Of a DNA stretch of 64,000 nucleotides, positions 18,448 to 27,071 are shown in pieces. Positions within the stretch are counted from its first letter, which is position 1. The number at the start of each line of letters is the position of its first letter. The stretch comes from Amycolatopsis vastitatis (GTDB taxonomy: Bacteria > Actinomycetota > Actinomycetes > Mycobacteriales > Pseudonocardiaceae), in assembly GCF_002234595.1 (NCBI RefSeq), contig NZ_NMUL01000005.1, positions 62,001 through 126,000 of the forward strand. Direction: 5' to 3'. A program made the translations under genes and the position numbers. Under the pieces are notes generated by a model. It did no database searches. It saw nothing but the letters and a program-made list of their open reading frames with translations, and was not told the DNA's origin.

Positions 18448-20019
18448 GTGGAATTCTCCGAGCTCGCGGCCGGCATCCGGAACCACCGGTTCGACGGCTG
18501 GACCAACACCGCGGTCGCCACCCAGATCACGCGGATGATCAACGGTGACGGCACCGGCAGCATCGGCACCGCCGTCGACGCGCTGAAGGCTGTAGCGACC
18601 GCGCTCGCCCACACCGACCAGACCCTGCGCGCGCAGCTGCTCAAGCTCGGCGTCGAGTGGCAGAGCCAGGCCGGGGGCGCGGCGAGCCAGGTGTTCACCG
18701 AGCAGGCCGGGTTCTCCCAGGACGCCACGACGAAGGTCGCGCACGCCGCGGAAATGGTGTTCGAGCAGGGCGAGGCGTTCAACCGGACGAAGTACAAGCT
18801 CCCGGACGCCGAAACGGTCCGGAAGGGCGCGGGCGGCTTCACCCTCACCGACGGCGTGCTGCTCAGCCTCATCGGGTTCGAGACCGACCACGCCCGGCAG
18901 GTCGAGGCCGCGAACGACGCCAAGGCGCAGGCGACGCAGGCGCTGAACGAGTACGCGCAGGAGAGCGGCACGAACCTGCTCTCGACGCAGTCGCTCGGCG
19001 ACCCGGAGTCGCTCAAGCTGGCCGCCCCGGGCGTCACGCCGGGCGTACTCGACGTTGCCGGCGCCGCGGTCCAGGTGACCCCGGACGGTGGCGTGAAACC
19101 GGCTTCGGACAAGGTCCGGTCGGTGCACGTCGACCCGCCCGTGGTGCAGCCGGTGTCGCACCACGTGCACGCCGACCCGCCGACCCCCGTCTACGGCGTC
19201 GCGGCCCAGCCGCCGTCCCGGCCGGCGCAGCAGCCGCGGCAGAGCGGCCTGGTGAGCCCTCCGCCCGCCCAACACACGACGCCCAGTTCGTCGACGACGC
19301 CGTCGGGCGTGAAGCCGCCGACGTCGTCGCCCGGCCCCGGCTGGGTCAACGCTCCGGGGCGCGGCACGTCCCACGAGGGCGGCCGCTTCACCCCCGGCCC
19401 GTCCGCCGGAGGCGGTGGCGGTGGCGAACCGTTCGTCCCGCCCGGGGCGCCGGGCGCTATGCCGCCCGGTTCGTCGCCGGCGACGGCGCCGATCAAGGCA
19501 CTCGGCGGCGGAGGTGCTTCCGGCGGCTCGACCGGCGTGGACAGCTCGGCGGGCCGCGGCCCGGACAACCTGCTGGCCAAGGGCCGCACGGTCGGTGCAG
19601 GCCCGCAGGCGCCCCTGCCGCCTGGGCAGTACACGGCCGAACGCGGCTTCGCGGTGAAGCCGGGCGCGACGCCGGGCGAGCTGGGCGCGGGTGCGGCGGC
19701 GGTCGGCGCGGGCGCGGCCGGTGGCGCGTTGAGCGGCGACAAGGACCGCCAGCGGCGGGAGAAGGGCCAGCCGAAGGGCCCGGTGCGGCCGCTGCCGGTC
19801 GGCGAGCTGCCCGAGGAGGAAGCCGTCGCGCTGCGGAAGTCCGAGCAGATCAGCCCGAAGCACCAGCCGGGCGAGGCGAAGTTCCTGTCCGAGGCGGCAC
19901 CGCAGGACGAGGACGCCGAGCACGTCCGCCGCTACGGCGTCGACGACAAGGACCTGTTCGCCGACCAGCGGATGGTCTCGCCCGACGTGCTCGGCGACCA
20001 CGGCGGGGATGTGCACTGA
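18448..20019 (+). CDS. PPE-like protein with long Pro/Gly-rich tail
   Basis: The 523-residue protein starts at a GTG at 18448 after AGGGAGGG. The first 170 residues form a long helical bundle with a tryptophan (W71) followed by QSQAGGAASQVF, similar to the W-x-G turn of PPE/WXG domains. Residues about 210-440 are rich in Pro, Gly, Ser and Thr (PPSRPAQQP, AGGGGGGEPFVPP). The C-terminus is charged and ends in a conserved-looking segment (VRRYGVDDKDLFADQRMVSP). It is likely a T7SS substrate paired with the PE-like protein and chaperoned by the EspG encoded next. There is no signal peptide. Confidence 0.78.
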   Translation: MEFSELAAGIRNHRFDGWTNTAVATQITRMINGDGTGSIGTAVDALKAVATALAHTDQTLRAQLLKLGVEWQSQAGGAASQVFTEQAGFSQDATTKVAHAAEMVFEQGEAFNRTKYKLPDAETVRKGAGGFTLTDGVLLSLIGFETDHARQVEAANDAKAQATQALNEYAQESGTNLLSTQSLGDPESLKLAAPGVTPGVLDVAGAAVQVTPDGGVKPASDKVRSVHVDPPVVQPVSHHVHADPPTPVYGVAAQPPSRPAQQPRQSGLVSPPPAQHTTPSSSTTPSGVKPPTSSPGPGWVNAPGRGTSHEGGRFTPGPSAGGGGGGEPFVPPGAPGAMPPGSSPATAPIKALGGGGASGGSTGVDSSAGRGPDNLLAKGRTVGAGPQAPLPPGQYTAERGFAVKPGATPGELGAGAAAVGAGAAGGALSGDKDRQRREKGQPKGPVRPLPVGELPEEEAVALRKSEQISPKHQPGEAKFLSEAAPQDEDAEHVRRYGVDDKDLFADQRMVSPDVLGDHGGDVH

Positions 20020-20021
20020 CC

Positions 20022-20780
20022 GTGTCGCTCGTGCTGTCCGCCCTCGAGTTCGACGTGCTCTGGGAGTCGTTCGGACTGCCCCGGCGGCACGTCGCGTTCG
20101 ACGTGCCGAGCGCGGGAGCGACCCACACGGAACGGCGTGAGCTGGTGGAGTCGGCGTGGGCGTCGCTGAGCGAGCGGCGCCTCGCCCGCAACCGCCGGGT
20201 GTCCGGCGAAGTGGCGGACATGCTGCACCTGCTGGGCCGCCCCCAGTTCGGGCTGGACGTGTGGGTGTGGGCCGAACGGGAGATCCGCGGCCGTGCGGTG
20301 AGCGTCCGCGGCCAGGCCGTCCTGGCGGTCGTCGACCACGGCGAGGTCTGGCTGATCCCGGCCACGGAGGACGGCCTGCCGGAAGCGGCGGTGTCGGTGG
20401 CGGGCGACCTCGGCCCGGGCATCGGCCAGACGGTGAGCATCCCGTACGCGGCTCTCCGTTCCGCCGACGAGGCGGCGAAGGGCGACCCGAAGGCGCTGGT
20501 CACGGCGCTGGAGGACCGCGGGGTGGCGCTGTTCCAGGCCCAGGAGCTGTCCGGGATGCTGCTGGGGCAGGAAGCCCGCGGCCAATTCGGCGCCGAACGC
20601 ACTTCGCGCGACGGCGTCGTCCACCGGGCGGGCCGGGTGGTGGCGTTCTTCGACACGGACGCGGGAAGGTACCTGTTCCAGGTGGCCCCGGACCGCGACG
20701 GCCGCGAGTGGGCGACGGTGACCCCGGCGGACAACGCCCTGCTCGCGACGCGGATCCGCGAACTGATGGCGGAGGCCTGA
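20022..20780 (+). CDS. EspG-family T7SS chaperone
   Basis: The 252-residue cytoplasmic protein begins MSLVLSALEFDVLWESFGLP and has SERRLARNRRVSGEVADMLH and the C-terminal GRYLFQVAPDRDGREWATVT, features of the ESX secretion-associated EspG family. EspG proteins bind the PPE protein of PE-PPE pairs and keep it soluble for export. The GTG at 20022 is two bases after the stop of the PPE-like gene, so the two are translationally coupled, supporting a dedicated chaperone-client relation. Confidence 0.85.
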   Translation: MSLVLSALEFDVLWESFGLPRRHVAFDVPSAGATHTERRELVESAWASLSERRLARNRRVSGEVADMLHLLGRPQFGLDVWVWAEREIRGRAVSVRGQAVLAVVDHGEVWLIPATEDGLPEAAVSVAGDLGPGIGQTVSIPYAALRSADEAAKGDPKALVTALEDRGVALFQAQELSGMLLGQEARGQFGAERTSRDGVVHRAGRVVAFFDTDAGRYLFQVAPDRDGREWATVTPADNALLATRIRELMAEA

Positions 20781-20912
20781 GCCCCGCCGGGTGGAGTTCG
20801 CCGAGAGGCGTACACCCGGCCCGCGCGAAGTCATAAAGTAAGCGCGGGAACCGTCCTGGTCACGGCGACGTCTGACCGGGCGGAGACAAGTTTCCGAAGG
20901 GGATGACGAACC

Positions 20913-21224
20913 GTGCCTGTCTACGACTCGGACTCGATGGCCATCGCGGCCGGTCAGGTGGAGAAGCTGAAGGACGAGTTCGAGAAGTCCAAGCAGAAGG
21001 TCACCGGCCTGGACCACGAGAAGGAAAGCCCCTTCGGCGGGATGGACGAAAAGGGCGACGCGCACGGCGCGGTCGGCAAGTTCAAGGACGGCGTGCACAG
21101 CCAGTTCGACGCCGCGGGCAAGCACATGGAGGCGCTGGGGTTCGCCATGCGCAAGGCCGCGGGCCTGATCGCCGAAACCGACCAGGTCGGGGCGAGCGAC
21201 CTCGAGCTGCACGTCGACAAGTGA
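20913..21224 (+). CDS. WXG100-like small protein
   Basis: The 103-residue protein is highly charged and helical (MAIAAGQVEKLKDEFEKSKQ in the first helix; FDAAGKHMEALGFAMRKAAG in the second) with a glycine-containing turn (SPFGG) in between, as in WXG100 proteins, but without a tryptophan. The GTG start at 20913 follows AAGGGGATG. A 132-base gap before it includes a short inverted repeat, so it may begin a second transcription unit. It lies 20 bases ahead of the WXG-transglycosylase gene, its probable partner for export. Confidence 0.7.
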   Translation: MPVYDSDSMAIAAGQVEKLKDEFEKSKQKVTGLDHEKESPFGGMDEKGDAHGAVGKFKDGVHSQFDAAGKHMEALGFAMRKAAGLIAETDQVGASDLELHVDK

Positions 21225-21244
21225 ACTGAGCAGGGGGCACGACA

Positions 21245-22384
21245 GTGGCTTTGACTCCGACCGGCGCCGGGACACCGGACAACTGGGACGCCTTCATGAA
21301 GAAGGTCGACCAGGTCGAAAAGGTGAACCTGCAGAAAATCACCGACGCGGCGACGCAGTTCCGCGAGGCGGGCAAGAACGCCGGTGACCACAATGCGTCG
21401 CTGAAGAATTCGACCGACGCGCTCAACGGCGGTGTGTGGGCCGGTCCGGCGGCGGACCAGTTCTTCCAGTACGTCCGCCAGGTCCGGGACGCCGGGACCA
21501 AGGTGCAGAACCACCTCGAGGACGTCGCCAAGGACCTCGACGACCTCGCGTCGACCCTCGAGCAGATCAAGAAGAACGTCCAGGACAAGCAGCTGGCCGC
21601 GGAGAAGGCCGTCAACGCCCGGAACCAGCAGGCGCAGACCGCCATCGACAACGCGAAAGCCGCGGAGAAGACGGCGCACGACGAGGGCAAGCCCGGCCCG
21701 AGCCCTTCGTCCGACGAAATCCTGGCCACGGCTAAAACGGACATCCACACCATCACCGCGGGCTTCGACGGCGACGTGACCGGCCTGCAGACCCAGGCCG
21801 ACACCGCGATCAAGGCCTCCCAGAAGCTGATGTCCCAGCAGATCGAGGGCGGCTACGACCAGGTCCCGCTGCCGAGCAGCGCCTCGACGGCACCGCAGAG
21901 CACCGGCGGCATCCACAGCAACGGCGGCTCCCACCACGGCGGTGGGGGTGGCGGTGGCGGCGGTGGAGGAGGCGGTGGTGGCGGCGGCCTCGGACCCAGT
22001 GGCGGCCCGCCTTCCTCGCCGCCTCCCGGCAATGTGCAACAATGGATTCAGGAAGCGATGAAGGCCCTTCAAGCCGCGGGAATTCCGGTGACGGATGCGG
22101 ATATCCCGAAGATCTGGGCGATCATCCAGCACGAATCCGGCGGAAATCCCAACGCCATAAACAATTGGGATTCGAATGCCGCCGCGGGGCACCCGTCCAA
22201 GGGGCTCATGCAATGCATCGACTCGACGTTCAACGCCCACAAGCTGCCCGGGCACGACAACATCTACAACCCGGTCGACAACATCATCGCCGGGGTGCGG
22301 TACTCCTTCGACCGGTACGGCGGCCTCGACAACGTGCCCGGCATCAAGGCCATGGCCCACGGCGGTGCCTACCGCGGCTACTAG
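21245..22384 (+). CDS. WXG100 domain fused to a lytic transglycosylase domain
   Basis: The 379-residue protein has three parts. Residues 1-150 are a helical WXG100-like domain with W65-A-G67 in the turn. Residues about 205-265 are a flexible linker with a histidine pair and 17 consecutive glycines. Residues about 270-379 are a Slt-type transglycosylase domain: IWAIIQHESGGNPNAINNWD with the catalytic Glu at residue 297, then SKGLMQCIDSTF, and NIIAGVRYSFDRYGG. It has no Sec signal, so export through type VII secretion is the likely route, giving a secreted peptidoglycan-cleaving enzyme. It could open the wall for the apparatus or act on other cells. The GTG at 21245 follows GCAGGGGGC. Confidence 0.88.
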   Translation: MALTPTGAGTPDNWDAFMKKVDQVEKVNLQKITDAATQFREAGKNAGDHNASLKNSTDALNGGVWAGPAADQFFQYVRQVRDAGTKVQNHLEDVAKDLDDLASTLEQIKKNVQDKQLAAEKAVNARNQQAQTAIDNAKAAEKTAHDEGKPGPSPSSDEILATAKTDIHTITAGFDGDVTGLQTQADTAIKASQKLMSQQIEGGYDQVPLPSSASTAPQSTGGIHSNGGSHHGGGGGGGGGGGGGGGGGLGPSGGPPSSPPPGNVQQWIQEAMKALQAAGIPVTDADIPKIWAIIQHESGGNPNAINNWDSNAAAGHPSKGLMQCIDSTFNAHKLPGHDNIYNPVDNIIAGVRYSFDRYGGLDNVPGIKAMAHGGAYRGY

Positions 22385-22393
22385 CCTGGCCGC

Positions 22394-23611
22394 ATGGTCG
22401 ACCTCGGAGCCTTCGCCGGGCCCGCGCTGCGGGCCGGCGTGCCGCCCTTCCACGTCATGGACGTCCTCTCGGCGGCCGGCGCCCGGCAGCGCAGCCACGG
22501 GGATCTCGTGTCGCTCGCGGCCGGGCAGCCGTCCGCGCCCGCGCCGAAGCCCGTCCTGGAGGCCGCGCACCAAGCGCTGCGGAACAGCACGCTCGGCTAC
22601 ACCGAACAGCTCGGCCTCCCGGAGCTGCGCGAAGCCGTGGCCGGGCACTACCGGAGCCGGTACGACGTCGACGTCCAAGCGCACGACGTCGTCCTGACCA
22701 CCGGCTCGTCCGGCGGCTTCCTGCTCGCCTTCCTCAGCGCCTTCGATCCCGGTGCCAAGGTCGCCATGGCGCGGCCCGGCTACCCGGCCTACCGCAACCT
22801 GCTGTCCGTGCTGGGCTGCGAGGTCGTCGAGTTCGCCACCACCGCTGAGACGAACTTCCAGCCCACCGTCGCCCTGCTCGACGAGCTCGGCCCGATCGAC
22901 GGGCTGATCGTCGCCAGCCCCAGCAACCCCACCGGGACCGTGTTGCCGCCCGGGGAGCTCGCCGCGATCACCGGCTGGTGCGCGTCGCACGGGGTGCAGC
23001 TCATCAGCGACGAGATCTACCACGGCATCTCTTACGGTGCACCGCCCGAGGCACGCTTTCCCGCCGAGGGCGCATGGAAACAGCTCGACTGCGCGTGGCA
23101 GTTCGGCCGTGAGCCGATCGTGCTCGGGAGCTTCTCCAAGTACTTCGCGATGACCGGCTGGCGGCTCGGCTGGATGCTCGCGCCGCAGCGCCTGCACCGC
23201 GCGGTCGACGTCCTGACCGGCAACTTCACCATCTGCCCGCCCGCGGTCTCGCAGTACGCCGCCCTCGCCGCCTTCACGCCCGAGGCGTACGCGGAAGCCG
23301 ACGCGCACGTCGAGCGGTACCGCGCCAACCGCGACCGGCTCTTCGCGGGCCTGAAGCGCATCGGCATCGGCAACCTCGCCCCCGCCGACGGTGCCTTCTA
23401 CGCCTACGCCGACGTCAGCGAGTACACCGAAGACAGCTTGAGCTGGTGTCAGCGGCTGCTCGCCGACACCGGGCTCGCCATCACCCCCGGCGTAGACTTC
23501 GACCCGGTCGACGGCGGCAAGTTCGTCCGGTTCTCCTTCGCCGGCAGCGCCGAGGACATCGACGAAGGGGTGCGGCGGCTGGGGGCCTGGCTCGGCCAGG
23601 GGGAACCCTGA
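22394..23611 (+). CDS. Class I/II PLP-dependent aminotransferase
   Basis: The 405-residue protein shows LGYTEQLGLPELREAVAGHY, SPSNPTGTVLP, the aspartate in SDEIYHGISYG and the PLP-binding lysine in SFSKYFAMTGWRLGW, and an arginine in the late FVRFSFAGS. This is the fold-type I aspartate/branched aminotransferase pattern. It transfers amino groups between an amino acid and a 2-oxo acid; the donor cannot be told. The ATG at 22394 is nine bases from the end of the T7SS gene, although no functional link is evident. Confidence 0.93.
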   Translation: MVDLGAFAGPALRAGVPPFHVMDVLSAAGARQRSHGDLVSLAAGQPSAPAPKPVLEAAHQALRNSTLGYTEQLGLPELREAVAGHYRSRYDVDVQAHDVVLTTGSSGGFLLAFLSAFDPGAKVAMARPGYPAYRNLLSVLGCEVVEFATTAETNFQPTVALLDELGPIDGLIVASPSNPTGTVLPPGELAAITGWCASHGVQLISDEIYHGISYGAPPEARFPAEGAWKQLDCAWQFGREPIVLGSFSKYFAMTGWRLGWMLAPQRLHRAVDVLTGNFTICPPAVSQYAALAAFTPEAYAEADAHVERYRANRDRLFAGLKRIGIGNLAPADGAFYAYADVSEYTEDSLSWCQRLLADTGLAITPGVDFDPVDGGKFVRFSFAGSAEDIDEGVRRLGAWLGQGEP

Positions 23612-23712
23612 TTTAACCCCGAACGTTGGCTCTTCGAGGGGAGTTTCACCGCCGCGGGTGGCAGTGTGGAGTCACCGGGCCGGTGGGGCCACGGGAAAGC
23701 ATCGGAGGAGCC

Positions 23713-23901
23713 ATGTTCTGGAAGATCGTCGGCGGCCTGATCGTCGCCTGGGTGGCGTTCATGGTGCTGGGGAGCGTGCTCGGCTTCCTGTTCAAGGCTG
23801 TCCTGTGGATCGCCATCATCGGTGGCGTGGTCTTCCTGGGCACGGCCGCGTACGGCGCCATCACCGGCAAGAAGGACAACAAGCGCATCAACCGCTACTG
23901 A
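23713..23901 (+). CDS. Small two-helix membrane protein, 62 aa
   Basis: MFWKIVGGLIVAWVAFMVLG and FKAVLWIAIIGGVVFLGTAA are two membrane helices joined by a short turn; the C-terminus is basic (GKKDNKRINRY). The ATG at 23713 follows GGAGGAGCC. Proteins of this size and pattern are common and unassigned in actinobacteria. It faces the convergent methyltransferase gene three bases away. Confidence 0.8.
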   Translation: MFWKIVGGLIVAWVAFMVLGSVLGFLFKAVLWIAIIGGVVFLGTAAYGAITGKKDNKRINRY

Positions 23902-23904
23902 GCT

Positions 23905-24726
23905 TTACGGGATCCGCGCCACGCCGCAGAGCGACGTCCAGTTGACGGGCGTCAGCGGCGCCAGGCGCGGCCCGTCCGGCCACCACAGGTGCGGCGCGGT
24001 CAGCCCGGGTTCGAGCAGTTCGAGGCCGTCGAAGAAGGACGCGATCTCGGCTCGCGTGCGGTAGCGCGTGTCGAGGCCGGTGCCGGCGAACCGGTCCTGC
24101 AGTGATGCCGCGACGGCGGCCGCTTCGGAGCCGTCGTCCGGGTTGTGCTGGTGCAGCAGGAGCAGGTACGAGCCCGGCGCCATCGCGCCGACGTAGGACT
24201 TGACGACCTGCTGCGCCAGCTGCAGGTCCGTGATGTGGTGGACGATGGCGCACAGCACGAGCCCGACGGGCCGCTCGAAGTCGATGAACTGCTTCACCGT
24301 GTCGTCGGCGAGCGTTTCTTCGGGGTGCAGCAGGTTGTTGCCGGAGAAGTGCGTGAAGTCGTTGTCGACGAGCAGGGCCCGGCCGTGCGCCTGCACCACC
24401 GGGTCGTTGTCGACGTAGACGACGTGCGCTTCCGGGTTGTACTTCTGCGCGACCTGGTGGGTGTTCTCCACCGTGGGGAAGCCCGAGCCGAGGTCGAGGA
24501 ACTGGTCGACGTCCAGCCGTTCGGTCAGGTAGCGGACGGCGCGGACGAGCCACTGCCGCACCTCCTGGGCCATCGCCGGGGACTCGGGTGCGATGTCCAG
24601 GATCTGCCCCAGGACCGCGCGGTCGGCCGCGTAGTTGTTCTGCCCGCCCATGAGCGCGTCGGAGACGCGCGCGATGCTCGGCCGGTCGAAGTCGACGCGG
24701 TCCGACGGTCGTTCGCTCGTCGCCAT
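23905..24726 (-). CDS. SAM-dependent methyltransferase, DUF574 type
   Basis: The 273-residue protein has RPSIARVSDALMGGQNNYAA, LDLGSGFPTVENTHQVAQ (the SAM-binding glycine-rich loop) and VVYVDNDPVVQAHGRALL, the hallmark of the large Streptomyces/Amycolatopsis family pfam04672 (DUF574). Members are predicted class I methyltransferases of unknown substrate, sometimes near regulatory conservons. The start ATG at 24726 gives MATSERPSDRVDFDRP. A hairpin separates it from the HAD gene upstream. Confidence 0.9.
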   Translation of the reverse strand: MATSERPSDRVDFDRPSIARVSDALMGGQNNYAADRAVLGQILDIAPESPAMAQEVRQWLVRAVRYLTERLDVDQFLDLGSGFPTVENTHQVAQKYNPEAHVVYVDNDPVVQAHGRALLVDNDFTHFSGNNLLHPEETLADDTVKQFIDFERPVGLVLCAIVHHITDLQLAQQVVKSYVGAMAPGSYLLLLHQHNPDDGSEAAAVAASLQDRFAGTGLDTRYRTRAEIASFFDGLELLEPGLTAPHLWWPDGPRLAPLTPVNWTSLCGVARIP

Positions 24727-24773
24727 GGCACCTGCCGGGGAAGTCGGGGGCGCCCAGCCTAGGTCATGGGGAT

Positions 24774-24794
24774 CACGGCCGGTAGGCGGCCGTG
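24774..24794 (-). terminator. Short hairpin between HAD and methyltransferase genes
   Basis: Eight-base arms CACGGCCG/CGGCCGTG around a five-base loop, 16 bases after the HAD gene stop on the minus strand and 48 bases before the methyltransferase start. There is no T-run, so termination would be weak or Rho-assisted. Confidence 0.45.
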
Positions 24795-24809
24795 CGGTGT
24801 GGGTGAGTT

Positions 24810-25388
24810 TCAGTCCAGCCAGGCGCGGGCCGCGTCGGCGCCGTTCCACACGTGGGCGCGCAGACCCACGGCGCGTGCGCCGTCCACATTGGACTCCCGG
24901 TCGTCGAAGAACAGGCAGTCGGCCGGTTCGGCGCCGAGCTCGTCGAGCAGGAGGCGGAAGATCTTCGCGTCCGGCTTGACGCACCGGACGTCGCCCGAGA
25001 ACAGCGTCACGCGGAAGTGCCGCGCCCAGTCCTGCGCGCGGACCCACTCGCCGAACACCGACGGCGCGTTCGACAGCAGCGCCAGTGCCGCGCCGGCCTC
25101 GGAAAGCGCCTCGAGCAGCGCCTCCGAAGCCGGTTCCAGGTGACCCCAGCCCTCGACGTCCATGCGGGTCAGCTCGGCCGACATCGCCTCGTCGACGGGC
25201 ACGCCCACCGCGTCACCGACGGCTTGCCAGTACTCCAGCGGCGTGCTGCCGGCGTCGTACGGGATCCGGTAGTCCCAGTACGCCTTCTCGAACTCCGGCA
25301 GCGGCGCGCCCATCGTCGCGGCCAGGTCCGGGCGTGCCACGCTCGGCTTGCTGAGCACGTCGCCGTAGTCGAACACGATCCAGTTCAT
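24810..25388 (-). CDS. HAD-IA family hydrolase
   Basis: The 192-residue protein has motif I VFDYGDVLSKP (nucleophile Asp7), motif II LALLSNAPS, motif III lysine in CVKPDAKIF and motif IV FFDDRESNVDGARAVG. This is the YihX/haloacid-dehalogenase-like subgroup that dephosphorylates small metabolites such as sugar phosphates. The cap is a short helical insert. The ATG at 25388 follows GGGGGTACCG. It is 14 bases downstream of the threonine aldolase gene and very probably cotranscribed with it. Confidence 0.92.
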   Translation of the reverse strand: MNWIVFDYGDVLSKPSVARPDLAATMGAPLPEFEKAYWDYRIPYDAGSTPLEYWQAVGDAVGVPVDEAMSAELTRMDVEGWGHLEPASEALLEALSEAGAALALLSNAPSVFGEWVRAQDWARHFRVTLFSGDVRCVKPDAKIFRLLLDELGAEPADCLFFDDRESNVDGARAVGLRAHVWNGADAARAWLD

Positions 25389-25402
25389 CGGTACCCCCCA
25401 GG

Positions 25403-26425
25403 TCACGCGCCGGTCTTGAGCCGGCGCAAGGTTTCTTCGACGTCGGCCGCGCTCAGGTCCCGGTGGGTGACGAACCGGACCCGGCCCGACACCGCGATCG
25501 CGCGGATCCCCAGCGAGTCGAGCCACGTCTGCGCGGCCAGGCTGTCCGGCACCTCGGCGAGGACGATGTTGGTGTCCGGCTCGTTCGCCGGCCAGCCGTG
25601 TTCGCGCAGGCCCTCGGCGAGCCGCCGGGCGTTCTCGTGCGACTCGGCCAGCTCGGGGACGCGGTCCAGCGCGACCAGGCAGGCCGCGGCCAGGATGCCG
25701 CCCTGCCGCACACCGCCGCCGAGCATCTGCCGCATCCGGCGGGCCTCCCGGACGAACTCCGCGCTGCCCGCGACGACCGAGCCGACCGGCGCGCCGAGGC
25801 CCTTGCTGAAGCAGGCCGACACGCTGTCGACGCCGACGGTGAGCGCGGCCGGCGGCACTTCGAGCGCGACGGCGGCGTGCCAGATCCGGGCGCCGTCGAG
25901 GTGCACGGTCAGGCCGGCTTCCTTGGCGACGGACAGCAGCTGGGCGTGCTCGTCGGGCGGGGTCACCGCGCCGCCGGCGGCGTTGTGCGTGTTCTCGAGG
26001 CAGAGCAGCGAGGTCCGCAGCGGGAAGTACGGCGCGGGTCGTCCGATCGCGGCCGCGAGGCCGTCGGGCGAGGGACGGCCCGGGCCGCCGTCGTGTTCGA
26101 CCGGCTCCGGCATGCCGCCGGCCAGCCACGCCGCCGACCCCAGCTCGTTGGCCAGCACGTGCGCGCCGCGCGTGGCGAGGAAGCGTTCGCCGCGACGCAG
26201 GTGGATGCTCAGCGCGACCAGGTTCGCCATGGTCCCGCTCGGCACCCACAGGGCGGCGGCCATGCCCAGGACGTGCGCGGCCCGCTCCTCCAGCTCCGCG
26301 ACCGTCGGGTCGTGGTCGAGGACGTTGTCGCCGACCTCGGCGGAGGCCATCGCCGCCCGCATCACGTCATCCGGCCGGGTGACGGTGTCGGAGCGGAAGT
26401 CCAGTACGGGCAGCGAGAAGGTCAC
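25403..26425 (-). CDS. Threonine aldolase / beta-eliminating lyase
   Basis: The 340-residue PLP enzyme starts MTFSLPVLDFRSDTVTRP, shows GDNVLDHDPTVAELE, HLDGARIWHAAVALE and the PLP lysine in SACFSKGLGAPVGSV. This is the low-specificity L-threonine aldolase family (LtaE/GLY1), which cleaves threonine to glycine and acetaldehyde. Length matches. The ATG at 26425 opens the operon that includes the HAD gene. Glycine produced here could feed the purine pathway, but that link is only contextual. Confidence 0.92.
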   Translation of the reverse strand: MTFSLPVLDFRSDTVTRPDDVMRAAMASAEVGDNVLDHDPTVAELEERAAHVLGMAAALWVPSGTMANLVALSIHLRRGERFLATRGAHVLANELGSAAWLAGGMPEPVEHDGGPGRPSPDGLAAAIGRPAPYFPLRTSLLCLENTHNAAGGAVTPPDEHAQLLSVAKEAGLTVHLDGARIWHAAVALEVPPAALTVGVDSVSACFSKGLGAPVGSVVAGSAEFVREARRMRQMLGGGVRQGGILAAACLVALDRVPELAESHENARRLAEGLREHGWPANEPDTNIVLAEVPDSLAAQTWLDSLGIRAIAVSGRVRFVTHRDLSAADVEETLRRLKTGA

Positions 26426-26561
26426 AGAGCGATCACATCACACCCACGTCGCGGGGATCAATCTGCCCTTGAGTGGTCGAACCCACTCCGTCCGTGCAAC
26501 CGTGGACGCCCCTGATTCCGTCCTCCCGGGCGAACGACAACAGAGCGGAGCACGACTGCGC

Positions 26562-27071
26562 GTGGACCAGCGCGACGAGCAGGAGTTCGCGGAGTACTTC
26601 GCCGCCAGGCGGGACGCCGTGCGCCGGACCGCGTACATGCTCTGTGGTGACTGGCACCGGGCGGACGACCTCGCGCAGACGGCGTTCGTGGCACTGCACC
26701 GGAGGTGGAAGAAGATCAGGGATCGCGCGGCGACCGACGCGTACGTCCGCAAGACACTCGTCCGGGCGTCGATCGACGAATCGCGGCGTCCGTGGCGGCG
26801 CGAGTGGCAGACCGAGACGCTGCCGGAGCCCGCCGACGACACGCCAGGCCTCGACGACCTCGTCGCGACCAGGGAAGACCTGCTCGCGGCGTTGAAGGAA
26901 GTGCCGCCCAAGCAGCGGGCGGTGCTGGTCCTGCGGTTCTTCGAAGGACTGGACGTGACCAGCGCGGCGAAGGAGCTGGGCTGCAGCGAAGGCAACGTGA
27001 AGAGCCAGACCGCGCGCGGGCTGGCGAACCTGAAGCAGGTCCTGGAACGGGAGGTGGAGACCAATGGATGA
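26562..27071 (+). CDS. ECF RNA polymerase sigma factor, SigE-family (SCO-type)
   Basis: The 169-residue protein starts at a GTG at 26562 (MDQRDEQEFAEYFAARRDAV). Region 2 has AYMLCGDWHRADDLAQTAFV and region 4 has PPKQRAVLVLRFFEGLDVTS followed by CSEGNVKSQTARGLANL, the helix-turn-helix of actinobacterial SigE-family ECF sigma factors. It directs transcription of an unknown regulon. The next gene starts within its last codons and is the likely membrane regulator. Confidence 0.92.
   Translation: MDQRDEQEFAEYFAARRDAVRRTAYMLCGDWHRADDLAQTAFVALHRRWKKIRDRAATDAYVRKTLVRASIDESRRPWRREWQTETLPEPADDTPGLDDLVATREDLLAALKEVPPKQRAVLVLRFFEGLDVTSAAKELGCSEGNVKSQTARGLANLKQVLEREVETNG

Noticed and set aside
24774..24794. 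A start of a structured regulatory leader for the methyltransferase
   Set aside because: Only one 8-bp hairpin is visible; a weak terminator of the preceding gene is a simpler reading.
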